DNA from: a virus | Reading direction: 5' to 3' (one strand) | IMG/VR virus record: IMGVR_UViG_3300022929_000055 | Location: 1-45,829 of that record | Length of the DNA stretch: 45,829 nt | Made by a program: the position numbers and the translations under genes | Notes under the pieces: model-generated | Told to the model about the DNA's origin: nothing | Database searches by the model: none | Seen by the model: the letters and a program-made list of their open reading frames with translations, nothing else | Part shown: positions 23,062-29,388 of the stretch, one piece after another | How the letters are laid out: each line of letters opens with the position of its first letter | Numbering within the stretch: the first letter of the stretch is position 1

Positions 23062-23613
23062 TTAGATACCAGCAGTCGCTTTCAGGACATGCTCGTTGAC
23101 AAGCACTTCCATGACTGCATTCGCACCAAACGCATTGTCTGGTGAATCGTACAGAGCAACAATTTTACATTGTGCTGCTGTCGCTGCCATAGTTCCTGAA
23201 ATTTCAAAGCCAGAACGACCAGTTGTTGTTGAGCCAGCGCCAGCAACAATATCAGCACAGTTGCCGATATTTGTTTGCGCGGGTGACCCAGCAGACTGGA
23301 CCTTAAACACAGTATACGGATCATCGTATACATATGCGACGATGTCTGTAGCTGTAGTGCCTGACGGCCAATACTCGCTATAAACATAAGAACCGTCACT
23401 TGCAGTGTATGAAACCCCTGCAAACACACCCAACTGATTTGTCTCAGTAGCACCCGCTGGCTGAAGAGTACCATCAGCAGCTAGGATGACCATGTCACCG
23501 CTGAAGATGTTTTCTGCTAGACCAGAGGTAATGGTGTATTTGTTTGTACGAGGTGCATTACCGCTCATGTGACGAACTGGCACAAAGCCAAAGGCTGCAT
23601 CTACATTAGCCAT
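23062..23613 (-). CDS. capsid decoration-type protein (183 aa)
   Basis: 183 residues, GGAG seven bases before ATG. 'MANVDAAFGFVPVRHMSGN' is a recurrent N-terminus of small marine-phage head proteins. The rest is all beta with Thr/Ser/Gly-rich surface, compatible with a capsid-decorating domain. Lies directly upstream of the major capsid gene with a 14-base gap. Decoration is inferred from size, pattern and position. Confidence 0.75.
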   Translation of the reverse strand: MANVDAAFGFVPVRHMSGNAPRTNKYTITSGLAENIFSGDMVILAADGTLQPAGATETNQLGVFAGVSYTASDGSYVYSEYWPSGTTATDIVAYVYDDPYTVFKVQSAGSPAQTNIGNCADIVAGAGSTTTGRSGFEISGTMAATAAQCKIVALYDSPDNAFGANAVMEVLVNEHVLKATAGI

Positions 23614-23636
23614 TTATTCGCTCCTTTTAGCGTTAC

Positions 23637-24119
23637 TTAATCACTAGCAGCAGATAAGGATCTGCCACGACTCGTTTCGGACTTCCGCTCTTGGTAGATT
23701 GGTTGCCCACTACGCCGTCCCAACGCTTCAAGTTCCCCGACAACGGATTCGTTCTGCTCTGCGTTCTTACCTGAGTAATAGTCTTTCATTGCTTGATGAC
23801 GTTCTTCAGGCATTTCACAAAGGAGCATTCCTTCGATGCCGATACAACCTTCCCACTGGCCATGATTAATAGTCGGAAACAACTTACTCTTCACAGTATC
23901 AGCGGAGCGTGGTTCCCAGCCTTCGCGCATACGTTTATACACGTTGTCTGGGGTGTCTTTACCCTGAATCGAGGTAGCTACCCACCTTTGGACATAACCG
24001 GGACGAGCTTCTGGCGCGTCCAAAAGTGCTGGTGGTTTCCAAGCCGTTTCACGACGAGCTTCCTCATCACGGATGGAATTACGAGTTTGGCTTGCACGAA
24101 CATTTCTTTTCTCAGACAT
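23637..24119 (-). CDS. conserved phage head-module protein (160 aa)
   Basis: 160 residues, AAGGAG six bases before ATG. 'WKPPALLDAPEARPGYVQRWVATS' followed by 'NVYKRMREGWEPRSADTV' is a pattern I recall from a conserved protein that sits between scaffold and capsid genes in marine phages. The C-terminus is basic and Ser-rich. It may assist capsid assembly. TAATG-coupled to the scaffold gene upstream. Confidence 0.75.
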   Translation of the reverse strand: MSEKRNVRASQTRNSIRDEEARRETAWKPPALLDAPEARPGYVQRWVATSIQGKDTPDNVYKRMREGWEPRSADTVKSKLFPTINHGQWEGCIGIEGMLLCEMPEERHQAMKDYYSGKNAEQNESVVGELEALGRRSGQPIYQERKSETSRGRSLSAASD

Positions 24120-25030
24120 TATTGGCTCCTTTGCTGACGCCGAATTTCGGCTTCATACTTTTTAAGACTCTTTTCATCATTGATGCCAAGTTCTCTCGCC
24201 ATCCTAAGTTGTTCTTGCGTCATCCGCACTCTATTGCCCTTGTAGTTGGAAGAACCGCCTGTAGTGGGGGCGACTGGTTGTCTACTTTTTGTTCTTGCCT
24301 TACTAGGACTTGCCCCTGAAGATAACTCAGGAAACATTTTTTGTAAACGGCTGTTCAAAGTTTGATAATATTCGTCAGAATTTTTATCAAAACCTTCGAG
24401 GTCAAGCTGCACGTCAATTGATCGTGCTGCTGCCGTTTCGCGTTCAAAGCCGGGTGCGTTAAACCAGTTGTTAGCTTGCCACCATTGCATAGCTTTGGGT
24501 GGAGCTGGGTTTTGTGCTGCTTGTTGTGCGCGACCTACTGTTGGTGACGCTGCTGCACGTTGCTGGTTTTGCTGGCGTTGCATTTCAGCAATACGCATAG
24601 CCGCTCTCATGTCGGCTAATTGCTCTTGGAAGCTGACTTGCGCTTCAGTGTCACCCTCTTCCACAGCCTTGGTTAAGGCTTGGCGTGTCTGATTGTAACG
24701 CTGATGGAATGCTTCCTCTGCTGTTTTCTGAGATCCACGCTCAAGACGTTCAAGACGCTGCTGTAGCTGTGCGTTTTGCTCTTGAATCTGACGCGCTTGG
24801 ACTTCTGCATCACGACGCTGCTGAACGAGCTTCTGAATGCGCTTTTGAACTTTGGGTCCATAGTCATCTTCAGATTGCTCTTGAGCTTTGTTCTCTTCAG
24901 CTACGTCTTTTGCTTCTTCCTTGGCTTCTTGTACTGGATCATCTGTGATTTCGATCTGGAAATCTTCAGGCTCACCTTTGGCCTTTTTGATTTCCGCTTC
25001 GATCTCTTCTAAAATCTCTTTTTCTGCCAT
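24119..25030 (-). CDS. putative scaffolding protein (303 aa)
   Basis: 303 residues, AGGAT seven bases before ATG. N-terminal acidic Glu/Asp-rich region, then a long Q- and R-rich coiled coil (QQRLERLERGSQK, IAEMQRQQNQQRAA), a Trp/Pro linker (KAMQWWQANNWFNAPGFE), and a basic C-terminus (KGNRVRMTQEQLRMARELG). High charge, coiled coil, and position between co-chaperonin and capsid genes are the classic signs of a phage scaffold. No protease domain is fused to it. Assignment from context and composition. Confidence 0.82.
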   Translation of the reverse strand: MAEKEILEEIEAEIKKAKGEPEDFQIEITDDPVQEAKEEAKDVAEENKAQEQSEDDYGPKVQKRIQKLVQQRRDAEVQARQIQEQNAQLQQRLERLERGSQKTAEEAFHQRYNQTRQALTKAVEEGDTEAQVSFQEQLADMRAAMRIAEMQRQQNQQRAAASPTVGRAQQAAQNPAPPKAMQWWQANNWFNAPGFERETAAARSIDVQLDLEGFDKNSDEYYQTLNSRLQKMFPELSSGASPSKARTKSRQPVAPTTGGSSNYKGNRVRMTQEQLRMARELGINDEKSLKKYEAEIRRQQRSQ

Positions 25031-25034
25031 GATC

Positions 25035-25439
25035 TTATCCTAGATATGCGGTTACTTCGACGCCGTCTGGTAAGATCGATGTGATTTCATCATCATTTAG
25101 AAGAAGAAACTTTACACCTTTAACGACAATCTTTTGACCAGCGTATTTACCATAGGTCACGCGATCTCCGACCTTTGGCAACACTTCTGATCGCCATTTT
25201 TGGCCTGTATCTCTATCGCGATAGGCCAATTCACCCATAGCGCAGACAGTGCCATGCGCTGTTAGGTATTCTTCATTATCTTTGGATGTTTCTGGCAATA
25301 GAATGCCACCCTGTGTCTTGGTTTTCACCTGATTAGGCTGAACTAAAACTTTCCAATTTAGGGGGATTGGGATTTGATGGGAGCCAACTGTGGCGTTAGT
25401 CTCTTCATCTGTAAATATTCGATCATGCTGATGAGACAT
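25035..25439 (-). CDS. groES: phage GroES-like co-chaperonin
   Basis: 134 residues from the ATG at 25439, chosen for the GAGG site nine bases upstream (an in-frame ATG at 25457 has none). A Cpn10 fold is visible: 'NWKVLVQPNQVKTKTQGGILLPETSKDNEEYLTAHGTVCAMG' region with a mobile-loop-like segment, then 'PKVGDRVTYGKYAGQKIVVKGVKFLLLNDDEITSIL'. It would cap the host GroEL chamber and assist folding of the capsid protein, as T4 gp31 does. It is longer than host GroES (about 97 residues), because of a 15-residue N-terminal extension and an insertion (RDRDTGQKWRSE). Confidence 0.9.
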   Translation of the reverse strand: MSHQHDRIFTDEETNATVGSHQIPIPLNWKVLVQPNQVKTKTQGGILLPETSKDNEEYLTAHGTVCAMGELAYRDRDTGQKWRSEVLPKVGDRVTYGKYAGQKIVVKGVKFLLLNDDEITSILPDGVEVTAYLG

Positions 25440-25440
25440 G

Positions 25441-25638
25441 CTATACATCCTCTTCATTTAGAGTTTTTAAGGTTTCGCGGATAACCTCAGAGGCTTGCAT
25501 TAAACCTTCTGCGATCCCTACGTTTTTGTGATATGCGTTGAAGTCGGCCATACGGCCATCAACCATACCTTCAGCTATTTCTAACCGTCTTTTCTCCAGA
25601 TTTTTTCTGATCTGCTGGAGCAGATCGCTTGTTGTCAT
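25441..25638 (-). CDS. small helical head-module protein (65 aa)
   Basis: 65 residues from the ATG at 25638, with GGAGG eight bases upstream. An all-helical coiled coil ('DLLQQIRKNLEKRRLEIAEGM', then 'GIAEGLMQASEVIRETLKTLNEEDV'). A similar small coiled-coil protein recurs next to head genes in other marine phages, as I recall. Ends one base before the GroES start region. Function unknown. Confidence 0.72.
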   Translation of the reverse strand: MTTSDLLQQIRKNLEKRRLEIAEGMVDGRMADFNAYHKNVGIAEGLMQASEVIRETLKTLNEEDV

Positions 25639-25711
25639 AACTGATGCCTCCTTGACCTTTCGAGGACACACCAGTCACGTTAACAGTCACGACATTTTCG
25701 TCTTTAGACAT
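25571..25711 (-). CDS. 46-aa small protein overlapping next gene
   Basis: 46 residues in a different frame from the gene at 25441-25638, overlapping it by 68 bases. The ATG at 25711 shares its first base with the TAA of the upstream gene (TAATG), the coupling seen between genuine genes here, and the upstream region AAAGGATACTA is a ribosome site. Sequence starts MSKDENVVTVNVTGVSSKG. No recognised family. The overlapping frame makes it less sure than other short genes. Confidence 0.5.
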   Translation of the reverse strand: MSKDENVVTVNVTGVSSKGQGGISYDNKRSAPADQKKSGEKTVRNS

Positions 25712-25860
25712 TAGTATCCTTTCTTTTTGCTTTTTGTGGACTTCTTCTTAGTTACTGCCTTTTTCTTGGTTTTCATAGGTTTTTTTGCAGTTTTCTTTTT
25801 ACCGTACATCATTTCCTTAGATCCTTTCGTCATAAGTGATGGGAAACTTGCTCTATTCAT
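25711..25860 (-). CDS. very basic Lys-rich small protein (49 aa)
   Basis: 49 residues from the ATG at 25860, beginning MNRASFPSLMTKG, matching the N-terminus of the capsid protein (MAMNRASFAKML) in six positions, and ending in a poly-lysine type tail (KKTAKKPMKTKKKAV ... KSKKKGY). It overlaps the end of its upstream gene by 8 bases. It is one of several short, extremely basic proteins between the terminase and capsid genes, which could neutralise DNA or bind nucleic acid. Function unknown. Confidence 0.65.
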   Translation of the reverse strand: MNRASFPSLMTKGSKEMMYGKKKTAKKPMKTKKKAVTKKKSTKSKKKGY

Positions 25861-26614
25861 CGTAATCTTCGCCTTTAAACTTGCGATTAGCCGCTTCAAA
25901 TACGTTAGCATACTTGTCTCCTTTGATTGCCGCATCTGGATCTGCTGCTCTGTACTCAGGGATCATGTGATACGGTACTTCGTCAGGTAAACCGCCAAGT
26001 TTAGGTAGCATTTTATTCATGGTTTTACCCATGATTGGCGCATCTTCTACCTTCCGCGATAGGTTGAAGAGAAACTTACCTGTTGTACTGCTGACCCCAA
26101 GGAAGCCTAGTGGCCCACCGTAAAGGGTAGCAAGATCCATCTTCTTGCCGTTGTAATAGTCTTTGATGTCGTTATCGCCCGGCAATAAGATCGACGCCAC
26201 TTTTACTGCGAATGGCATACTTTGGATCAGGCGCTCTTGACCGTCAGAAAAGCGATCTTCTTCTTTTGTCTTTTCCAAGCGACCATAGGCGTCAATAGCA
26301 TCCAGAGCGCCACCTACGAATGGGATATCAATCAGCCCCATATCCATGAATCCTTGGCCAGATCCACCAAATACACGACCAGCCGTGTCTGCTGGCATTC
26401 CCATCTCTTGCGCAAATAAAGACACACGATCTCGCGTTGGCGTCATGCTTTTGTCGAATGTGCCTTGCTCTGCAATGTACTGTGCGCGTGGCATTCCGTA
26501 CTTCTGGGCAAACAGATAATCTTCGTAATCGATTGCGCCAGATTTCTCTAGCTCTTCAGCCGCTGCCTGTGTCGGTACGTTTAGCTGCCCATCTGGACGG
26601 AATGCATCAGCCAT
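25853..26614 (-). CDS. hypothetical head-region protein (253 aa)
   Basis: 253 residues. Contains 'FGGSGQGFMDMGLIDIPFVGGALDAIDAYGRLEK' (a hydrophobic Gly-rich stretch), 'SMPFAVKVASILLPGDNDIKDYYNGKKMDLATLYGGPLGFLG' and a charged C-terminus. Not assignable to a family. Its hydrophobic stretches and location beside the two large putative effector genes suggest a virion-carried protein. Coupled by TAATG to the next gene. Confidence 0.65.
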   Translation of the reverse strand: MADAFRPDGQLNVPTQAAAEELEKSGAIDYEDYLFAQKYGMPRAQYIAEQGTFDKSMTPTRDRVSLFAQEMGMPADTAGRVFGGSGQGFMDMGLIDIPFVGGALDAIDAYGRLEKTKEEDRFSDGQERLIQSMPFAVKVASILLPGDNDIKDYYNGKKMDLATLYGGPLGFLGVSSTTGKFLFNLSRKVEDAPIMGKTMNKMLPKLGGLPDEVPYHMIPEYRAADPDAAIKGDKYANVFEAANRKFKGEDYDE

Positions 26615-26805
26615 TAGACTTGGCCCCCTGATAATTCATGCGCCAAAACTTTGAGCGTGTCTGCAAAACCCTTGTCGAGTTCCTTTGCTGCCATTGCAAA
26701 CTTGCGTGGGGATACCTCGTCAGGTTTTAGCCCACGACGTTCAAGAAACTTCTTGGCCGCTCTGATCTCTGCTTGCGCAACGCGCTTAACTGCCGCCCTC
26801 GCCAT
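26614..26805 (-). CDS. small basic helical protein (63 aa)
   Basis: 63 residues, R/K-rich, two helices (AVKRVAQAEIRAAKKFLERRGL and PRKFAMAAKELDKGFADTLKVLAHEL). Ends by overlapping the next gene (TAATG) and begins by overlapping the upstream gene by 20 bases. Nothing recognisable beyond the basic helical character. Confidence 0.62.
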   Translation of the reverse strand: MARAAVKRVAQAEIRAAKKFLERRGLKPDEVSPRKFAMAAKELDKGFADTLKVLAHELSGGQV

Positions 26806-28291
26806 CGTCTTCTCCTACGTTTTGCAATGCACCATAGCCTACACCCCCAATAAATGGAATGCTGAACAAATTACCGCTTTGTTCTGCAACCTCTTTGATC
26901 AAGCCTTTACGTCTGGCTTCTGGGTAGCTGTAGTCGTCATAAACTGAAACTGAGATGTCATTGTCTCTAAGTATTTTTATGACCTCTTCATCATTTGCTA
27001 AATCTGGTGGAATAATAGCATTGTCAAAGTCACTGAGTTTCATGACTTTGTCTGGCTTGATTTCAAAGTATTCTGATGGCGCTCTTTGCATGACAGCACG
27101 AAGTGCCTCAATGCCTTCCATAAGGTCAGGAATGTCTTCTAATGGAATGTTTGCGTTTTTAATAGTTTGTGCATTTAAAGGTAATCCACGCGCCAAGTCT
27201 TCAACTAACTCTATCGCGTTCATTGAGCTTAGATTTTTGTACTTAGTTGTCAGATCATCCACCAAATCAAAACGTAGTTTTTGTACGGCATTAAATATTT
27301 CATCAAGAGTTTCATCACCAAATGCGCTTGGTGAGTGAATGTCTTTACGATAGATCAAATCGCGATTTTGCTTAACCGCATCCAAAGATGAGAATGGCTG
27401 TAGGAATGACGCTCTAAACTTACCACCGCTACCAGCCGTGTTTAGCTCAGTTGCAGGGTAATACGATGGGATGTCATAGCGACCTTGTCCTTCACGCATA
27501 CTTTCCAACACAGTTTCTGCTGTATAAGGTCCATCTGGCAGTGGATTTCCGTCCATGTCGTATGGTTCTTTAGGCTCTAGAGTCAGCCTAACATCCGTAT
27601 AATCCTCGACACCTTTGTATTCAGGTAGGAATGTAGAGTCGGGATCACCATGATATAATTTCCCACCAAGCTTGTTTTCTACTATAGTGCGAAACATAGA
27701 CAGTGGTGCTTTAATGCCTGAATTTGTGACATTCTGTGGTGTCAGACCAATGTCAAAACCAGCGTTTAAAATTTTGAGTGTTTCGTCAATTTCACGAATA
27801 TCGTATTTGTTTCTCTCTGCAAGATCGACCAACTCTTCTGCATATTGCCACAAGTTAGGATCTGCTTTGATCTCTTCTTCAAACAGCTTTATATCAAACG
27901 AGCGTGTGCCTCTGGGCTGTCTGCCTGTGAAGGCGTCTGCCCCATAGATATACATCGCTGGATCTTTGGCTGGGTCTATCTTGTCTGGGTTGACAATCAG
28001 CGTGATGTCACCAAAAGTTTCAATAGGCGAGTTGGCGTTTGATATCGCGATAGATGGCATGGGTATGCCGCCAACCTCGTCGCTGACCTTCAAGCCTGTC
28101 GCTGACAGATTGTGATGGGCAACCAGTGGGTTTGCCTCGAAAGTATTTTCTGGTGTTGGCAGCGCAGCTATCTCTGTCGCAAGCTTTGCCACAGATTGAT
28201 TAGTGGGTAAGTCCATTGGCTTGTAGGCGTCCATAGCGCCCCAGCCAAAAGCCTTTTTGATAGTAGAGAATATTTTGACTGGATCTGCCAT
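26786..28291 (-). CDS. putative virion-delivered protein with a polyvalent-protein-type domain (501 aa)
   Basis: 501 residues from the ATG at 28291, one base downstream of the TAA of the previous gene; an upstream in-frame extension to 28420 overlaps that gene and is rejected. Residues 55-115 include 'VAHHNLSATGLKVSDEVGGIPMPSIAI' and 'FGDITLIVNP', a pattern I know as a conserved domain of large polyvalent proteins of phages and mobile elements, proteins thought to be injected or transferred. Residues about 115-280 continue with 'YGADAFTGRQPRGT' and a helical region; the rest is charged. Function of the domain is unknown. It sits in the head module, so virion packaging is plausible. Confidence 0.72.
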   Translation of the reverse strand: MADPVKIFSTIKKAFGWGAMDAYKPMDLPTNQSVAKLATEIAALPTPENTFEANPLVAHHNLSATGLKVSDEVGGIPMPSIAISNANSPIETFGDITLIVNPDKIDPAKDPAMYIYGADAFTGRQPRGTRSFDIKLFEEEIKADPNLWQYAEELVDLAERNKYDIREIDETLKILNAGFDIGLTPQNVTNSGIKAPLSMFRTIVENKLGGKLYHGDPDSTFLPEYKGVEDYTDVRLTLEPKEPYDMDGNPLPDGPYTAETVLESMREGQGRYDIPSYYPATELNTAGSGGKFRASFLQPFSSLDAVKQNRDLIYRKDIHSPSAFGDETLDEIFNAVQKLRFDLVDDLTTKYKNLSSMNAIELVEDLARGLPLNAQTIKNANIPLEDIPDLMEGIEALRAVMQRAPSEYFEIKPDKVMKLSDFDNAIIPPDLANDEEVIKILRDNDISVSVYDDYSYPEARRKGLIKEVAEQSGNLFSIPFIGGVGYGALQNVGEDDGEGGS

Positions 28292-28292
28292 G

Positions 28293-28550
28293 TTACCAAG
28301 CCTTACAAGACCAATACCGTGCTTTTGTTTTCGGACCGGGGTTATCACAATTGTGGCGTGATCTAAAGTTAGAACGTCGCCCCTTCTGGTTCTTCTTGAT
28401 GGACATCTTGGGATCGCCAAAGGTCACACGCTTAACCTTGTCGCCATCCTTCACATAAACCACAGACTTCTTCTTGCCGTAGGATGTCTCGCCCTTGGCA
28501 ATGCGTCGTGGCTTGTTGAGTGATACCTTCTTACCTTTGTACGTTGCCAT
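28293..28550 (-). CDS. small basic head-module protein (85 aa)
   Basis: 85 residues, very basic. Beta-rich 'KSVVYVKDGDKVKRVTFGDPKMSIKKNQ' followed by 'RSNFRSRHNCDNPGPKTKARYWSCKAW'. The end pattern 'R.RH.C......A.YWSCK.W' is one I recall in short proteins of marine phages, and contains His and two Cys that might bind metal. It begins within the coding run and is coupled by TAATG to the 50-aa gene upstream. Function unknown. Confidence 0.72.
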   Translation of the reverse strand: MATYKGKKVSLNKPRRIAKGETSYGKKKSVVYVKDGDKVKRVTFGDPKMSIKKNQKGRRSNFRSRHNCDNPGPKTKARYWSCKAW

Positions 28551-28702
28551 TACTTATGCACCTTTTGAACTTCAAAAGACGCTTTCTTGCTTGCGCCTTT
28601 ATGGGGCTTGTATCCACCAGCAGGGTTCTTCATAAGCTTGAAGCCTTTGCCTACTTTCATCCAATGGTAACCTTTGGGAGCCTCGACTGCTTTCTTTGCC
28701 AT
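28550..28702 (-). CDS. 50-aa basic small protein
   Basis: 50 residues found in a gap. Begins MAKKAVEAPKGYHWMKVGKG, ends FEVQKVHK; very basic. Start ATG at 28702 shares a base with the TAA of the gene upstream and its own stop overlaps the start of the next gene (TAATG on both sides), so the reading frame is well fixed. Function unknown; one of the basic mini-proteins. Confidence 0.72.
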   Translation of the reverse strand: MAKKAVEAPKGYHWMKVGKGFKLMKNPAGGYKPHKGASKKASFEVQKVHK

Positions 28703-28959
28703 TACTTCTTACCTTTCCAATTAACGCGCTTCTTGGATGTCTTGCGCTTGGCCGCTGACTTAGCCGACTTGCTTTTGCATTGTGCCATTGTGGGGCGACA
28801 CGCTGGGTACGCACCTTTGCTGCGATCTGAACGACCACATGGGCCACCTGTCTTACAGTTGACCCAGCCTTTGCCTTTGTTGCGCCCAAACCATGTTCTC
28901 AGGCTGTCGCTGCTGCTACTTTTTTTTCTTGGCACTTTTCTTACCCCAGTTCGCTGCAC
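28702..28959 (-). CDS. basic protein, or 3' part of a frameshifted fusion
   Basis: Open for 85 residues from a GTG at 28959, which has no ribosome site upstream. Residues 14-85 hold 'SLRTWFGRNKGKGWVNCKTGGPCGRSDRSKGAYPACRPTMAQC', a Cys-rich basic domain seen, as I recall, in phage and algal-virus proteins. Removing one A from the run of eight A's at 28920-28927 would join it in frame to the 56-aa gene upstream (28916-29086), giving a 127-residue two-domain protein. It is therefore uncertain whether this is a separate gene. Confidence 0.55.
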   Translation of the reverse strand: MQRTGVRKVPRKKSSSSDSLRTWFGRNKGKGWVNCKTGGPCGRSDRSKGAYPACRPTMAQCKSKSAKSAAKRKTSKKRVNWKGKK

Positions 28960-29086
28960 CTACTTTGCGGCATTTAACCAAAGCCCCAGATCCATATGCA
29001 GATGGCCACGTCCCACCGTTGCGCGTATACCGTGCCTTCACCTTTCGATAGCAAGCATCTCTTTTCGGTTTCTTCTTGGCTGGCAT
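28916..29086 (-). CDS. 56-aa basic Cys-bearing protein ending in a poly-A run
   Basis: 56 residues with GGAG six bases before ATG 29086. Sequence 'RDACYRKVKARYTRNGG', 'WPSAYGSGALVKCRKVGAANWGKK' is a basic domain I recall with the pattern 'DACY.KVK.RY....WPSAYASGALVKCRK.GAANWG' from phage and virus genomes. The frame closes with TAG right after the A8 run. In other genomes the domain is often followed directly by the domain encoded downstream, which suggests a frameshift here. Confidence 0.7.
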   Translation of the reverse strand: MPAKKKPKRDACYRKVKARYTRNGGTWPSAYGSGALVKCRKVGAANWGKKSAKKKK

Positions 29087-29098
29087 CAGAAGCTCCGC

Positions 29099-29127
29099 TT
29101 GTTTTGTGGGTTTGTCGCCATTATATA
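29099..29127 (+). promoter_or_regulatory. candidate promoter of the plus-strand gene
   Basis: TTGTTT (29099-29104), 17 bases, then TATATA (29122-29127), 27 bases upstream of the ATG at 29155. Spacing matches sigma-70 promoters and the -10 element is AT-rich. It is the only promoter-like element on the plus strand in this late region. Confidence 0.4.
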
Positions 29128-29154
29128 AAAAATACCAAAGAAAGGAATATATTT

Positions 29155-29388
29155 ATGGAAGATCCTATCCATACCCTCAAGAATGACCTCGACACAGGTG
29201 ATTTTGACCCTCACGTTTTTCGAAATGCGCTTCATGATCGCATCTGGGGATTGGTCAATTCGATCAAACTGACCCCAGAGGAAGAGGGTCTGACACAAGA
29301 ACAAGAGGCTAGTCTTTACGCCATTGATGACTTTGTCTGTGGCAACTTGCGTATCGACAAAACAGACCATCCCAGCCCAGATTATTGA
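29155..29388 (+). CDS. lone plus-strand accessory protein (77 aa)
   Basis: 77 residues, acidic, with ribosome site AGAAAGGA eight bases before ATG. Sequence MEDPIHTLKNDLDTGDF, then HVFRNALHDRIWGLVNSIKLT, TPEEEGLTQEQEASLYAIDDFVC. It fills a 295-base stretch with no minus-strand gene and is bounded by minus genes on both sides. Its ribosome site matches the early genes, not the structural ones. Its end overlaps the 3' end of the opposite-strand gene by seven bases. No family recognised; the layout suggests a moron, an accessory gene with its own promoter. Confidence 0.7.
   Translation: MEDPIHTLKNDLDTGDFDPHVFRNALHDRIWGLVNSIKLTPEEEGLTQEQEASLYAIDDFVCGNLRIDKTDHPSPDY

Noticed and set aside
28292-28420. 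Extended start at 28420 for the 501-aa protein
   Set aside because: It would overlap the well-supported gene at 28293-28550; ATG 28291 lies one base from the upstream stop.
28996-29154. Longer plus-strand start at 28996 for the 77-aa gene
   Set aside because: It would overlap the minus-strand 56-aa gene; the ATG at 29155 has a good AGAAAGGA site.
29086-29370. Minus-strand 94-aa frame opposite the plus-strand gene
   Set aside because: No ribosome site, hydrophobic low-quality sequence and no coupling to neighbours; the plus frame has better codon and motif features.
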